Origin: Alphaproteobacteria bacterium HGW-Alphaproteobacteria-4
Lineage (GTDB): Bacteria; Pseudomonadota; Alphaproteobacteria; Rhodobacterales; Rhodobacteraceae
Length of the DNA stretch: 64,000 nt
Assembly: GCA_002842855.1 (NCBI GenBank)
Contig: PHEE01000009.1
Span: forward strand, 1-64,000
Direction: 5' to 3'
Positions 56,122-64,000 of this stretch are shown one piece after another. Position 1 is the stretch's first letter, and each line of letters begins with the position of its first letter. The notes below the pieces were generated by a model. The model was not told the DNA's origin. It saw only the letters and a list, made by a program, of their open reading frames with translations, and ran no database searches. The position numbers were made by a program, and so were the translations under genes.

Positions 56122-58847
56122 TGGGGGCTTTTGGCGCCATTGGCTTTGCCGCGCCGTGGTTGCTGGCCAGTCTGGCGGCGCTGCCGGTGCTGTGGTTCAT
56201 ACTGCGCGCAGTGCCGCCTGCGCCGCTTTTTCGCCAGTTTCCGGGGGTGGCGCTGCTTTTGGGGCTGACCGACCGCGAAACCCAGGCCGAGCGCACGCCG
56301 TGGTGGTTGCTTTTGCTGCGCATGGCGGCGCTGGCGGCGGCGATCACAGGCTTCGCCGGACCGGTCTTGAACCCGGCGCAAGTGGCGGCGGGGGGCGGGC
56401 CGCTGCTGGTGCTGTTTGACGCCAGTTGGGCGCAGGCGGGCCATTGGGCGCGGGCGCAAGACCGGGCCGCGCGGGCGCTGGACGAGGCGCGGGCGGCGGG
56501 TCGCGCCGCGGCGGTGCTGGCGCTGACCGATCTGCCGGGCGGGCGGCTGGTCTTTGCCCCTGCCGGGGCAGTGGCCGAGGCGCTGCCGGGGCTTGTGCCG
56601 CGCGGCTGGGAACCGGGCGAGGCCGATTGGGGTGCAGTGCTGCCCGCGGGCGGGTTCGAGACGCTCTGGCTCTCTGACGGGTTGGCGCGCCCGATGCGCG
56701 CGGGGCTTTTGGCGGCGGTTGAGGCGCGCGGTGCGGTGCGGGTGGTGCAGCCTGCTGGCGCGGTGCTGGCGCTCGGTGCGGCGCTGCTGCTGGATGGCGC
56801 GCTCAGGGTGCCGGTGCTGGCAGGCGGCACGGCAGACGCGGTCGAGGTGGTGGCGTTTGGCCCAGACCCGGCGGGAATCGAGCGCGACCTGGCGCGTGTT
56901 ACCGCTGCGCCGGGCACCGAGGCGGTTTTTGATCTGCCGCCTGAATTGCGCAACCGCATCACCCGGTTCGAAATTGCCGGGCTGCGCAGCGCCGGGGCGG
57001 TAGCACTGACCGATGACAGCCTCAAGCGGCGCAAGGTGGCGCTGATTGCAGGCAGTTCGGCGCGCGAGGGGCTAGAGCTGCTCGCGCCCACGCATTACCT
57101 GCGCCAGGCGCTGGAACCCAGTGCCGAAATCCTTGAGGGCACGCCCGAGGATATGCTGCTGGCCGCCCCCGATGTGGTGATACTGGCCGATGTGGCGCAG
57201 GTGGCCGAGCCGGAAAAGCTGGCCGACTGGGTGGCCAGGGGCGGCCTTCTGATCCGCTTTGCAGGGCCAAGGCTGGCGGCGGGGCTGACCGGGGCCGCTG
57301 ATCCGCTGCTGCCGGTGCGGCTGCGGGCAGGCGGGCGCGAGGTGGGCGGCACCATGAGCTGGGGCGCGCCGCGCACCCTGGCGCCATTTGCGCCCGATGG
57401 CCCGTTTGCGGGTCTTGCGGTGCCCGACGATGTAAGCGTGCGCGCGCAGGTGCTGGCCGAGCCCGCGCCCGACCTTGCCGAGCACACGATTGCAGCGCTC
57501 GACGATGGCACGCCGCTGATTACGCGCGCCGCCTTGGGCGAAGGCTGGGTGGTGCTGTTCCACGTTTCGGCCAATGCCGAATGGTCAAGCCTGCCACTCT
57601 CGGGCCTGTTCGTGCAGATGCTTGAACGGCTTGCGGTTTCGACCCGCCCCGCTGTCGAGGCTGGTGCCGATCTGGCTGGCACGACATGGGTGGCCGAGCG
57701 GGTGCTCGATGGCTTTGGCGTGCAGCACGCGGCGGGGGCGGTCGCGGGGGTGGCGGGCGAGGTGCTGGCCGCGCGGGTGCCCGGCCCTGCGCTGCCGCCG
57801 GGGCTTTATGCGGCGGGCGAGCGGCGGGTGGCGTTGAATGCGGTAGCGCCGGGGCGGTTGCTGGCGGTGGCGGATTGGCCAGCCGGGGTCACTGTCGAGA
57901 GCGGCACCGAGGCGCCGCAGGCGCTGCCGCTGAAGGGTGCGCTTTTGGCGGCTGCGCTGGCGCTGCTGCTGGCTGATGTGATCGGGTCGCTTGCGGTTTC
58001 GGGGCGGTTGCGGGGCGCGCGGGGCGTGGCGGGGGTATTGGCGCTGCTGCTGCTGGTGCCCAACGCGCCGCCCGCGCACGCCGAGATGGACCCCGCCCGC
58101 GCAACGGAGGTGGCCGGGGGCGTGGTGCTTGCCTATGTGCCAAGCGGCGATGCCGGGGTAGACCGAATCGCGGCGGCGGGGCTGCTGGGCCTAAGCCAGG
58201 TGCTTTACGCGCGCACTTCGGTGGAGCCGGGGCCGCCGCTTGCGGTGGACCTAGAAACCGACGATCTGGCGCTGTTCACCTTTCTCTACTGGCCTGTGAC
58301 CGCTGAGGCGCAGGCGCCCTCGCCCGCAGCTTATGCGCGGATCAACCGCTATCTGCGCGGCGGCGGGATGATCTTGTTCGATACGCGCGATGCCGATTTT
58401 GCGGGGTTTGGCGCCGCCACGCCCGAGGGGCGGCGGTTGCAGGCGCTTGCTGCGCCGCTTGATATTCCGCCGCTCGAACCCATTCCGCGCGATCATGTGC
58501 TGACCCGCACCTTTTACCTGTTGCAGGACTTTCCGGGCCGGTTCGGCGGGCAGGCGATCTGGGTCGAGGCCGCGCCGCCCGATGCGGAACTGGCCGAGGG
58601 GATGCCGTTTCGCAACCTCAACGATGGTGTGACGCCGGTGGTGATCGGCGGCAACGATTGGGCCGCGGCATGGGCGGTTGATGGCATGGGGGTGCCGCTG
58701 TTGCCAGTAGGCCGCGGCCAGACCGGCGAGCGCCAGCGCGAGATCGCCTACAGATTTGGCGTCAACCTGATCATGCATGTGCTGACGGGCAACTACAAAT
58801 CAGATCAGGTGCATGTGCCCGCGCTGTTGGAAAGGCTGGGGCAATGA
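56121..58847 (+). CDS. BatA/DUF4159 membrane protein
   Basis: 908 residues from the ATG at 56121, overlapping the DUF58 stop (TGATG). Two N-terminal membrane helices of BatA type (about 8-30 and 62-82) precede a vWA-like domain whose MIDAS is degraded to DASWA (D100-A104). A long periplasmic beta-rich/amidotransferase-like region follows, then a helix near 610-640. A C-terminal DUF4159 domain (about 668-905) has FLYWPVTAEA and GGGMILFDTRDADF. The function is unknown. Fusion of BatA and DUF4159 is usual in alphaproteobacteria. Confidence 0.85.
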   Translation: MGAFGAIGFAAPWLLASLAALPVLWFILRAVPPAPLFRQFPGVALLLGLTDRETQAERTPWWLLLLRMAALAAAITGFAGPVLNPAQVAAGGGPLLVLFDASWAQAGHWARAQDRAARALDEARAAGRAAAVLALTDLPGGRLVFAPAGAVAEALPGLVPRGWEPGEADWGAVLPAGGFETLWLSDGLARPMRAGLLAAVEARGAVRVVQPAGAVLALGAALLLDGALRVPVLAGGTADAVEVVAFGPDPAGIERDLARVTAAPGTEAVFDLPPELRNRITRFEIAGLRSAGAVALTDDSLKRRKVALIAGSSAREGLELLAPTHYLRQALEPSAEILEGTPEDMLLAAPDVVILADVAQVAEPEKLADWVARGGLLIRFAGPRLAAGLTGAADPLLPVRLRAGGREVGGTMSWGAPRTLAPFAPDGPFAGLAVPDDVSVRAQVLAEPAPDLAEHTIAALDDGTPLITRAALGEGWVVLFHVSANAEWSSLPLSGLFVQMLERLAVSTRPAVEAGADLAGTTWVAERVLDGFGVQHAAGAVAGVAGEVLAARVPGPALPPGLYAAGERRVALNAVAPGRLLAVADWPAGVTVESGTEAPQALPLKGALLAAALALLLADVIGSLAVSGRLRGARGVAGVLALLLLVPNAPPAHAEMDPARATEVAGGVVLAYVPSGDAGVDRIAAAGLLGLSQVLYARTSVEPGPPLAVDLETDDLALFTFLYWPVTAEAQAPSPAAYARINRYLRGGGMILFDTRDADFAGFGAATPEGRRLQALAAPLDIPPLEPIPRDHVLTRTFYLLQDFPGRFGGQAIWVEAAPPDAELAEGMPFRNLNDGVTPVVIGGNDWAAAWAVDGMGVPLLPVGRGQTGERQREIAYRFGVNLIMHVLTGNYKSDQVHVPALLERLGQ

Positions 58848-60919
58848 GCGCTCTGAGCCTGATCTTTGCGCCGCTGGTGTCATGGTGGGTGATCTGGGCC
58901 GGGGCGGCGCTTGCTGCGCTTGCGCTCATATTGGCGCTGTGGCGGGGGCTCAATGGCTGGGCCCTGCGCGCGCTGGCGGCGGCGGTTCTGCTGGCAGCAC
59001 TCGCCGGGCCCGGGCTGCAAAGTGAGGTGCGCCAGCCGCTCAGCGATATCGTCTTGCTGGTTGAGGATCGCAGCGCGAGCCAGACCCTGACGGGCCGCGA
59101 GGGCCAGACCGACGCGGCCCTGGCGCAGATCGAGGCGGCGTTGATGGCGCTGCCCGATACCGAGGTGCGGCGGGTGCGGGTGGGCGACGGCGCCGACAAC
59201 ACCGGCACGCTGGCCGCCGCCGCGCTGGCCGAGGCGCTGGCCGCCGAGCCGCGCGACCGAGTGGCGGGGGCGATCCTCATTACCGACGGCCAGGTGCATG
59301 ATGTCGCACAGATGCCCGCGCTGCCCGCGCCCTTGCAGGTGCTTTTGACCGGCCGCGCCGCCGATTGGGACCGCCGCTTGCTGGTGCAGACCGCGCCCGC
59401 CTTCGGCATCATAGGCGAGCCGGTCATGCTGCGGCTGCGGGTTGAGGATGTGGGTGCGGCGCCGGCATCGGCACCGCCGCAGGCCACGCTTTCCATTGCC
59501 ATCGAGGGCGGCGTGGCCGTGGCCTATCAGGTGCCGGTGGGGGTTGACCTTGAACTGCCGCTGACACTGGAACACGGCGGGCAAAACGTGGTGCAGCTGG
59601 ATCTGGCCGAAACTCCGGGTGAGCTGACCACGCGCAACAATGTCGCCGTGGTGCAGGTGAACGGGGTGCGCGACCGGCTGCGGGTGCTGTTGGTATCGGG
59701 CGAGCCGCACGCGGGCGAGCGCACCTGGCGCAACCTGCTCAAATCCGATTCAGCGGTGGACCTTGTGCATTTCACCATTCTGCGGCCGCCGGAAAAGCAG
59801 GATGGTGTGCCGGTCGAAGAATTGTCGCTGATCGCCTTTCCGACGCAAGAGCTGTTTGTCGAGAAGATCGACGAGTTCGACCTGATCATCTTTGACCGCT
59901 ACCGTGTGCGCGGCATCCTGCCCGCCGCCTATTTCGGCAATATCCGCCACTATGTAGAGCGCGGCGGGGCGGTGCTGGTGGCGGCTGGCCCCGAGTTTGC
60001 CACCGCCGAAAGCCTTGCCTATACCGATCTGGGCGACATTCTGCCCGGCTTCCCTGCGGGGCGGGTGCTGGAGGGTGCGTTTCAGCCGCGCCCGACCGCG
60101 CTTGGCGCGCGCCACCCGGTGACCGCTGCTTTGCCGGGCGGGCCGGTGGGCGAAACCGATCCGACATGGGGCCGCTGGTTGCGGCAGGTGGCGTTGACAT
60201 CGGTGCAGGGGCAAGTGGTGCTGCAAGGCGCTGGCGACGCGCCGCTGCTGGTGCTGAACCGGGTGGGCGAGGGGCGGGTGGCCCTGCTTGCCTCCGATCA
60301 GGCGTGGCTTTGGGATCGGGGCTATGAGGGCGGCGGGCCACAGGCCGAGCTTTTGCGCCGGATCGCGCATTGGGCGATGCAGGAACCTGATCTGGAAGAA
60401 GAGTCGCTGAGCGGCGAGGTCGAGCCGGGTGCGCTGGCACTGACCGTTGTGCGGCGCTCCATGGCCGAGGCGGTGGGCGCGGTGACGGTGACGGCGCCAG
60501 ACGGGGTGGCGGTGACGCTCGATCTGGCCGAGACCGCGCCGGGCCGCTTTACCGCGCGCTGGCAGGCGCCCGCGCCGGGGCTTTACCGGCTGCGCTCGGG
60601 CGAGGCGGAACGGGTGGTGGCGCTTGGCCCCGCCGCCCCGCGCGAATACGAAGCGCCGGTGGCGAGTGAAACGCCTTTGGCGGCGGCGGTTGCGGCGAGC
60701 GGTGGCGCCTTCACCGCGCTGGAAACGGGTGTGCCCGAGGTGCGGCAGGTGCGCGCCGGGCGACCCACGGCGGGGCGCGGCTGGGTGGGTATTACCCCGC
60801 GCGGGGCGACCGCGACGCTCGACATTCGCTTGCGCCCGCTTTTGCCCGCGTGGTTGTGGCTGCTGCTGGCCGCGAGCCTGAGCGTCGCCGCGTGGCTGGT
60901 TGAGGGGCGGCGGCGCTGA
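58844..60919 (+). CDS. Large vWA/glutamine-amidotransferase-like membrane protein
   Basis: 691 residues, start overlapping the preceding stop (ATGA). Two helices (about 10-32, 40-57) open the protein and one (about 668-686) closes it. The vWA MIDAS is intact here: VEDRSASQ gives D75-x-S77-x-S79. The middle has class I amidotransferase-like segments (DLIIFDRYRVRG, IRHYVERGGAVLVAAGP) without an obvious catalytic cysteine. It is last in the MoxR operon. Of the three partners it is the only one with a complete metal-binding motif. Confidence 0.85.
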   Translation: MSALSLIFAPLVSWWVIWAGAALAALALILALWRGLNGWALRALAAAVLLAALAGPGLQSEVRQPLSDIVLLVEDRSASQTLTGREGQTDAALAQIEAALMALPDTEVRRVRVGDGADNTGTLAAAALAEALAAEPRDRVAGAILITDGQVHDVAQMPALPAPLQVLLTGRAADWDRRLLVQTAPAFGIIGEPVMLRLRVEDVGAAPASAPPQATLSIAIEGGVAVAYQVPVGVDLELPLTLEHGGQNVVQLDLAETPGELTTRNNVAVVQVNGVRDRLRVLLVSGEPHAGERTWRNLLKSDSAVDLVHFTILRPPEKQDGVPVEELSLIAFPTQELFVEKIDEFDLIIFDRYRVRGILPAAYFGNIRHYVERGGAVLVAAGPEFATAESLAYTDLGDILPGFPAGRVLEGAFQPRPTALGARHPVTAALPGGPVGETDPTWGRWLRQVALTSVQGQVVLQGAGDAPLLVLNRVGEGRVALLASDQAWLWDRGYEGGGPQAELLRRIAHWAMQEPDLEEESLSGEVEPGALALTVVRRSMAEAVGAVTVTAPDGVAVTLDLAETAPGRFTARWQAPAPGLYRLRSGEAERVVALGPAAPREYEAPVASETPLAAAVAASGGAFTALETGVPEVRQVRAGRPTAGRGWVGITPRGATATLDIRLRPLLPAWLWLLLAASLSVAAWLVEGRRR

Positions 60920-60925
60920 TCGCGC

Positions 60926-61255
60926 CTACCGGCCGCAGCGCTTCAGACTGGCCGGGCCAAGGGCGGCGGGCAGCTGCATCAGGGCAGCAAAGCGGGTCCA
61001 GGTGCCGCCCTCGTCGCCGCTGGCCTGAAACCCGCTTACGCAAAGCGTACGGCCAAGGGTCAACGCCTCGGGCGCGACCTCGGGTAGCAACAGAACCGCC
61101 TGATCTGGGCCCAGGCCGTGGTCGAGCCCGCCGACAGAGCCGCGCAGGAACATGGTGGCCATGGCGCGCGCTTCGGGGTCGTCGGTGCAGGGATTGTCGA
61201 GCACCACCGCAAGCCGCCCCGACCAGTGCCGTTCAATTCCAGCGCTGCCCGACAT
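60926..61255 (-). CDS. Small conserved protein of unknown function
   Basis: 109 residues from the ATG at 61255 (AGAAGG before it). It reads like a compact soluble domain: HWSGRLAVVLDNPCTDDPEARAM, then a GGLDHGLGPDQAVLLLPE stretch. It has no signal peptide and two or three cysteines. I do not recognise the family. It is convergent with the MoxR operon (6-bp gap) and divergent from glcD. Confidence 0.55.
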   Translation of the reverse strand: MSGSAGIERHWSGRLAVVLDNPCTDDPEARAMATMFLRGSVGGLDHGLGPDQAVLLLPEVAPEALTLGRTLCVSGFQASGDEGGTWTRFAALMQLPAALGPASLKRCGR

Positions 61256-61391
61256 GCCCTTCTCTCGCGCCACATCGGGGCGGTGACAACGCAAGGGGCC
61301 GCCACTTGGGCGCGGTGAATGCCTACCCCGGTCGGCGCGCTACCGCGTTGATACAGGGTCAATCCTTCGCCGCGCAGACCAATTTCGCTTG

Positions 61392-61430
61392 CCTGATCGC
61401 AAAACTGGTTATATTTCCTTACCAGATCAG
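61392..61430 (+). promoter_or_regulatory. Nested inverted repeats over the glcD ribosome-binding region
   Basis: CTGGT (61405-61409) and ACCAG (61421-61425) form an inverted repeat with 11 bp between. CCTGATC and GATCAGG enclose it from about 61392 to 61431, the latter running into the AGGAGGT ribosome site before the ATG at 61442. As DNA it resembles a GntR-type (GlcC-like TGGT...ACCA) operator. As RNA it could hide the ribosome site. Confidence 0.45.
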
Positions 61431-61441
61431 GAGGTGCCGCG

Positions 61442-62872
61442 ATGCAGATGCCCGTTCCCAACCCGGCGATTCTGGCGCGCAAGGCGGCGATCGTGGCGGC
61501 GCTGCGCGCAGTTCTGCCAGCCGACGCGGTGATCGACGACCCCCATGAGACCCGCGCCTATGAGTGTGACGCGCTGGCTGCCTATCGCACGCAGCCTTTG
61601 GCCGTGGTGCTGCCACGCTCGACCGCCGAAGTGGCGGCGGCCTTGCGGGTGTGCCACGGGTTGGGCGTGCCGGTGGTGCCGCGCGGCGCGGGCACCAGCC
61701 TTTCGGGTGGCGCGATGCCCTCGCAGGACGCGGTGATCCTTGGCGTCGCGCGGATGGCTGCGGTGCTGGAAGTGGACACGGCCAACCGCTTTGTCCGGGT
61801 GCAGGCGGGGCGCACCAACCTTGCGGTGACGGCGGCGGTCGAGGGCGCCGGGTTCTTTTACGCGCCCGACCCTTCAAGCCAGCTCGCCTGTCTGATTGCG
61901 GGCAACATTGCCATGAACTCGGGCGGTGCGCACTGCCTGAAATATGGTGTCACCACCAATAACCTGATGGGGGTCACGTTGGTGACGATGGCGGGCGAGG
62001 TGCTGGAGATCGGCGGGCCCTATGCCGATGCGGGGGGCCTCGATCTGTTGGGGGTCATTTGCGGCTCGGAAGGGCAACTTGGCGTGGTAACCGAGGCAAC
62101 CTTGCGCATTTTGCCCAAGCCCGAGGGGGCGCGGCCGGTGCTGATCGGGTTTGGCAGCAGCGAGGGCGCGGGGGCCTGCGTGGCCGAGATTATCCGTGCC
62201 GGGGTGCTGCCCGTGGCGATCGAGTTCATGGACCGGCCGTGCATCCGTGCCACCGAGGATTTTGCCCATGCAGGCTACCCTGACTGCGAGGCCTTGCTGA
62301 TTGTCGAGGTCGAAGGCGCCGAAGCCGAGATTGCCGAGCAACTTGGGTTGATCCGGCAGATCGCGATGCGCCACGACCCGGTCGAGTTTCGCGAGGCGCA
62401 ATCGGAGGACGAGGCCAAGCGGATCTGGCTGGGGCGCAAATCGGCTTTTGGCGCGATGGGGCAGATCAACGATTACATCTGCCTTGACGGCACGATCCCG
62501 GTCAGCGCCTTGCCGGCTGTGCTGCGCCGGATCGGCGAGATGGCTGCCGCGGCCGGGTTGCAGGTGGCCAATGTGTTTCATGCGGGCGATGGCAACATGC
62601 ACCCGCTGATCCTTTACGATGCCAACCTTGCGGGCGATCTGGAACGCGGCGAGGCGCTTGGGGCGGAGATCTTGAAGCTGTGTGTCGAGGTGGGCGGCTG
62701 CTTGACCGGCGAACATGGGGTGGGGATCGAAAAGCGTGACCTGATGGGCGCGCAGTTTTCGGGCGCCGACATGGAGGCGCAGATGCGGGTGAAGGATGTG
62801 TTTGACCCGGGGTGGCTGCTGAACCCGGCGAAGGTGTTTCCGCTTGCGTTGAGCGCCGCGCGGCGAGGCTGA
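61442..62872 (+). CDS. glcD: Glycolate oxidase FAD subunit
   Basis: 476 residues; AGGAGGTGCCGCG before the ATG at 61442. The PCMH-type FAD domain (about 50-230) contains VPRGAGTSLSGGAMPS and IAGNIAMNSGGAHCLKYGVT. The C-terminal FAD-oxidase domain has VFHAGDGNMHPLILYD and CLTGEHGVGIEKRDLM. It oxidises glycolate (or D-lactate) to the keto acid as part of GlcDEF. A glcE gene follows after a repeat element, which favours glycolate over a lone D-lactate dehydrogenase. Confidence 0.93.
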   Translation: MQMPVPNPAILARKAAIVAALRAVLPADAVIDDPHETRAYECDALAAYRTQPLAVVLPRSTAEVAAALRVCHGLGVPVVPRGAGTSLSGGAMPSQDAVILGVARMAAVLEVDTANRFVRVQAGRTNLAVTAAVEGAGFFYAPDPSSQLACLIAGNIAMNSGGAHCLKYGVTTNNLMGVTLVTMAGEVLEIGGPYADAGGLDLLGVICGSEGQLGVVTEATLRILPKPEGARPVLIGFGSSEGAGACVAEIIRAGVLPVAIEFMDRPCIRATEDFAHAGYPDCEALLIVEVEGAEAEIAEQLGLIRQIAMRHDPVEFREAQSEDEAKRIWLGRKSAFGAMGQINDYICLDGTIPVSALPAVLRRIGEMAAAAGLQVANVFHAGDGNMHPLILYDANLAGDLERGEALGAEILKLCVEVGGCLTGEHGVGIEKRDLMGAQFSGADMEAQMRVKDVFDPGWLLNPAKVFPLALSAARRG

Positions 62873-62874
62873 AG

Positions 62875-62926
62875 CCGGGGGGCTTTCCGCCCCCCGGACC
62901 CCCCGAGGATATTTGGACCAAGGCAG
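62875..62926. repeat. GC-rich intergenic repeat, copy D
   Basis: A G6/C6 hairpin (62877-62882 with 62890-62895) is followed by GGACCCCCCGAGGATATTTGGACCAAGG. It joins the front half of copies A and B with the GGATATTTGG tail of copy C, which shows that all four are one family. It lies between glcD and glcE in the same direction. Confidence 0.65.
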
Positions 62927-62934
62927 GATCCGGG

Positions 62935-64000
62935 ATGGTGATGAGACCCCGAGACGAGCGCGAACTGGCAGAGGCGATCCGGGATTCGGCAGGGCCGCTG
63001 CGGGTGGTTGGCGGGGGCACCCGACCCGTATGCGCCGGGGCGGGTGTCGTGCTGGAAACCGGCGGGTTGGCAGGGGTGCGGCTTTACGAGCCAGCGGCGC
63101 TGACGCTGGTGGTGGGCGCAGGCACGCCTCTGGCCGAAGTTGAAGCGGTGCTGGAGGGCGCGCGGCAGCGGCTGGGATTTGAGCCGGTGCGCTGGGGCGC
63201 GTTGCTGAATGCGGCGGGCGAGAGCACGATCGGCGGCGTGGTGGCGGCGAATGTGTCGGGTCCGCGGCGGCTGCAGGCGGGGGCGTGCCGCGATGCGCTG
63301 ATCGGGGTGCGGTTTTTCGATGGGCATGGCGAAGTGATCAAGAACGGTGGCCGGGTGATGAAGAACGTCACCGGCTATGATCTGGTCAAGCTGATGGCAG
63401 GCAGTTGGGGCCGTTTGGGGGTTATGAGCGAAGTGGCATTCAAGCTGCAACCGGCGGCGGCGGCCGAGGCGACCTTGCTGCTGGAGGGCCTTGGCGCAGG
63501 CGAGGCGGTGGCCGCCTTGAGCGCCGCGCTTGGCAGCCCTTATGAGGTGAGCGGCGCGGGCTGGATGCCGGATGCAGGGGCCATGTTGCGGCTCGAGGGG
63601 TTGGCGGAATCGGTGGCTTATCGGGTGGCGCGGCTGTCGGCGCAGCTTGCGCGGTTTGGTGCGGTGCGGGTCGAACGGGACGGCGCCGCGCTCTGGCGCG
63701 CCTTGGGCGAGGTTGAGCCGCTGCAGGGGCTGGCGGGGGCGGTCTGGCGGTTTTCGGTGAAGCCGTCCGAAGCGCCTGCGATCTTGGCGCGGCTGGGGTG
63801 CCCGGTGGTGCTCGACTGGGGCGGTGGGCTGATCTGGGCGGTACTGCCCGAGGGGGTCGATGCGCGGGCGAAGGCGGCGCCTTACAGCGGGCACGCTACC
63901 CTGATGCGGGGTCCGGGGGTGGTGTTCGAGCCCGAGATGCCGGGGGTGGCGGCACTGAGCGCGGGTGTGCGGGCGAAGTTTGACCCGCGCGGGATATTTA
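62935..64000 (+). CDS. glcE: Glycolate oxidase FAD-binding subunit, 3' end beyond the window
   Basis: 355 codons are visible; the gene is still open at the right edge. The start MVMRPRDERELAEAIRDSAG (ATG 62935; another ATG at 62941) is followed by the PCMH FAD motif LRVVGGGTRP and TIGGVVAANVSGPRR. KNGGRVMKNVTGYDLVKLMAGSWG is the GlcE hallmark. It is the second subunit of glycolate oxidase; glcF would be expected next. Confidence 0.9.
   Translation, partial: MVMRPRDERELAEAIRDSAGPLRVVGGGTRPVCAGAGVVLETGGLAGVRLYEPAALTLVVGAGTPLAEVEAVLEGARQRLGFEPVRWGALLNAAGESTIGGVVAANVSGPRRLQAGACRDALIGVRFFDGHGEVIKNGGRVMKNVTGYDLVKLMAGSWGRLGVMSEVAFKLQPAAAAEATLLLEGLGAGEAVAALSAALGSPYEVSGAGWMPDAGAMLRLEGLAESVAYRVARLSAQLARFGAVRVERDGAALWRALGEVEPLQGLAGAVWRFSVKPSEAPAILARLGCPVVLDWGGGLIWAVLPEGVDARAKAAPYSGHATLMRGPGVVFEPEMPGVAALSAGVRAKFDPRGIF

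Overview
The window is a dense, GC-rich chromosomal segment from an alphaproteobacterium of the Rhodobacteraceae (Rhodobacter/Gemmobacter type). The evidence is gene content and order: a TCA-cycle cluster interleaved with two ethylmalonyl-CoA-pathway-type genes, an F0 operon atpI-B-E-X-F carrying a b' subunit and separated from F1, and GTG starts with ATGA/GTGA overlaps. It also carries the GC-rich 'CCCCCGGACCCCC...GTATT / GGATATTTGG' intergenic repeats that I associate with this family. I saw no rRNA, tRNA, CRISPR array, insertion sequence, prophage or integrase, and no gene-free stretch longer than 300 bases. This is core chromosome rather than an accessory island.

1-7.3 kb, minus strand: lpdA (start only), a MAPEG membrane protein, odhB, sucA, sucD and sucC. 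As given, sucC is broken by an internal deletion of about 77 nt. mdh follows with its own terminator. 8.4-12.3 kb: a TSUP permease, a small secreted protein, then a plus-strand run of an Mcl2-type malyl-CoA thioesterase, an NnrU-like membrane protein, a DUF1737 protein and mesaconyl-CoA hydratase (mch). 12.5-16.2 kb: sdhC-D-A-lipoprotein-sdhB, closed by a strong terminator. A 10-bp palindrome (TGTGATCACA) occurs twice, 21 bp apart, before sucC and once before sdhC, which suggests one regulator for both operons.

16.3-25 kb: a papain-like lipoprotein, an orphan DUF1989 protein, an ArsR regulator with a probable operator, atpIBEXF, a FadR-type GntR regulator, an OmpA lipoprotein, an AraC-Ogt DNA-repair fusion and a Hint-domain protein. 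25.1-37.6 kb: nth, a PfkB kinase, an unknown gene, then ybgC-tolQRAB-pal-cpoB (envelope integrity) leading into tilS, ftsH and corA. 37.6-41.5 kb: tam and a C1-folate group fhs / chorismate mutase / folD. 41.5-46.5 kb: a thioesterase, a membrane LytTR regulator, the repair pair pdeM and lhr, and a DUF1203 protein.

46.5-49.6 kb: three adjacent exported SEL1-repeat proteins sharing a C-terminal C-x4-Y-x2-C ending, the most distinctive accessory-like feature here. 49.7-54.2 kb: a CHCC zinc-finger protein, polA, a hydroxypyruvate-isomerase-like protein and DUF1285. 54.2-60.9 kb: a four-gene overlapping MoxR / DUF58 / BatA-DUF4159 / large vWA-like membrane operon. The window ends in glcD and a truncated glcE (glycolate oxidase).

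Most functional calls rest on recognisable family sequence and gene order read by eye; no database search was run.
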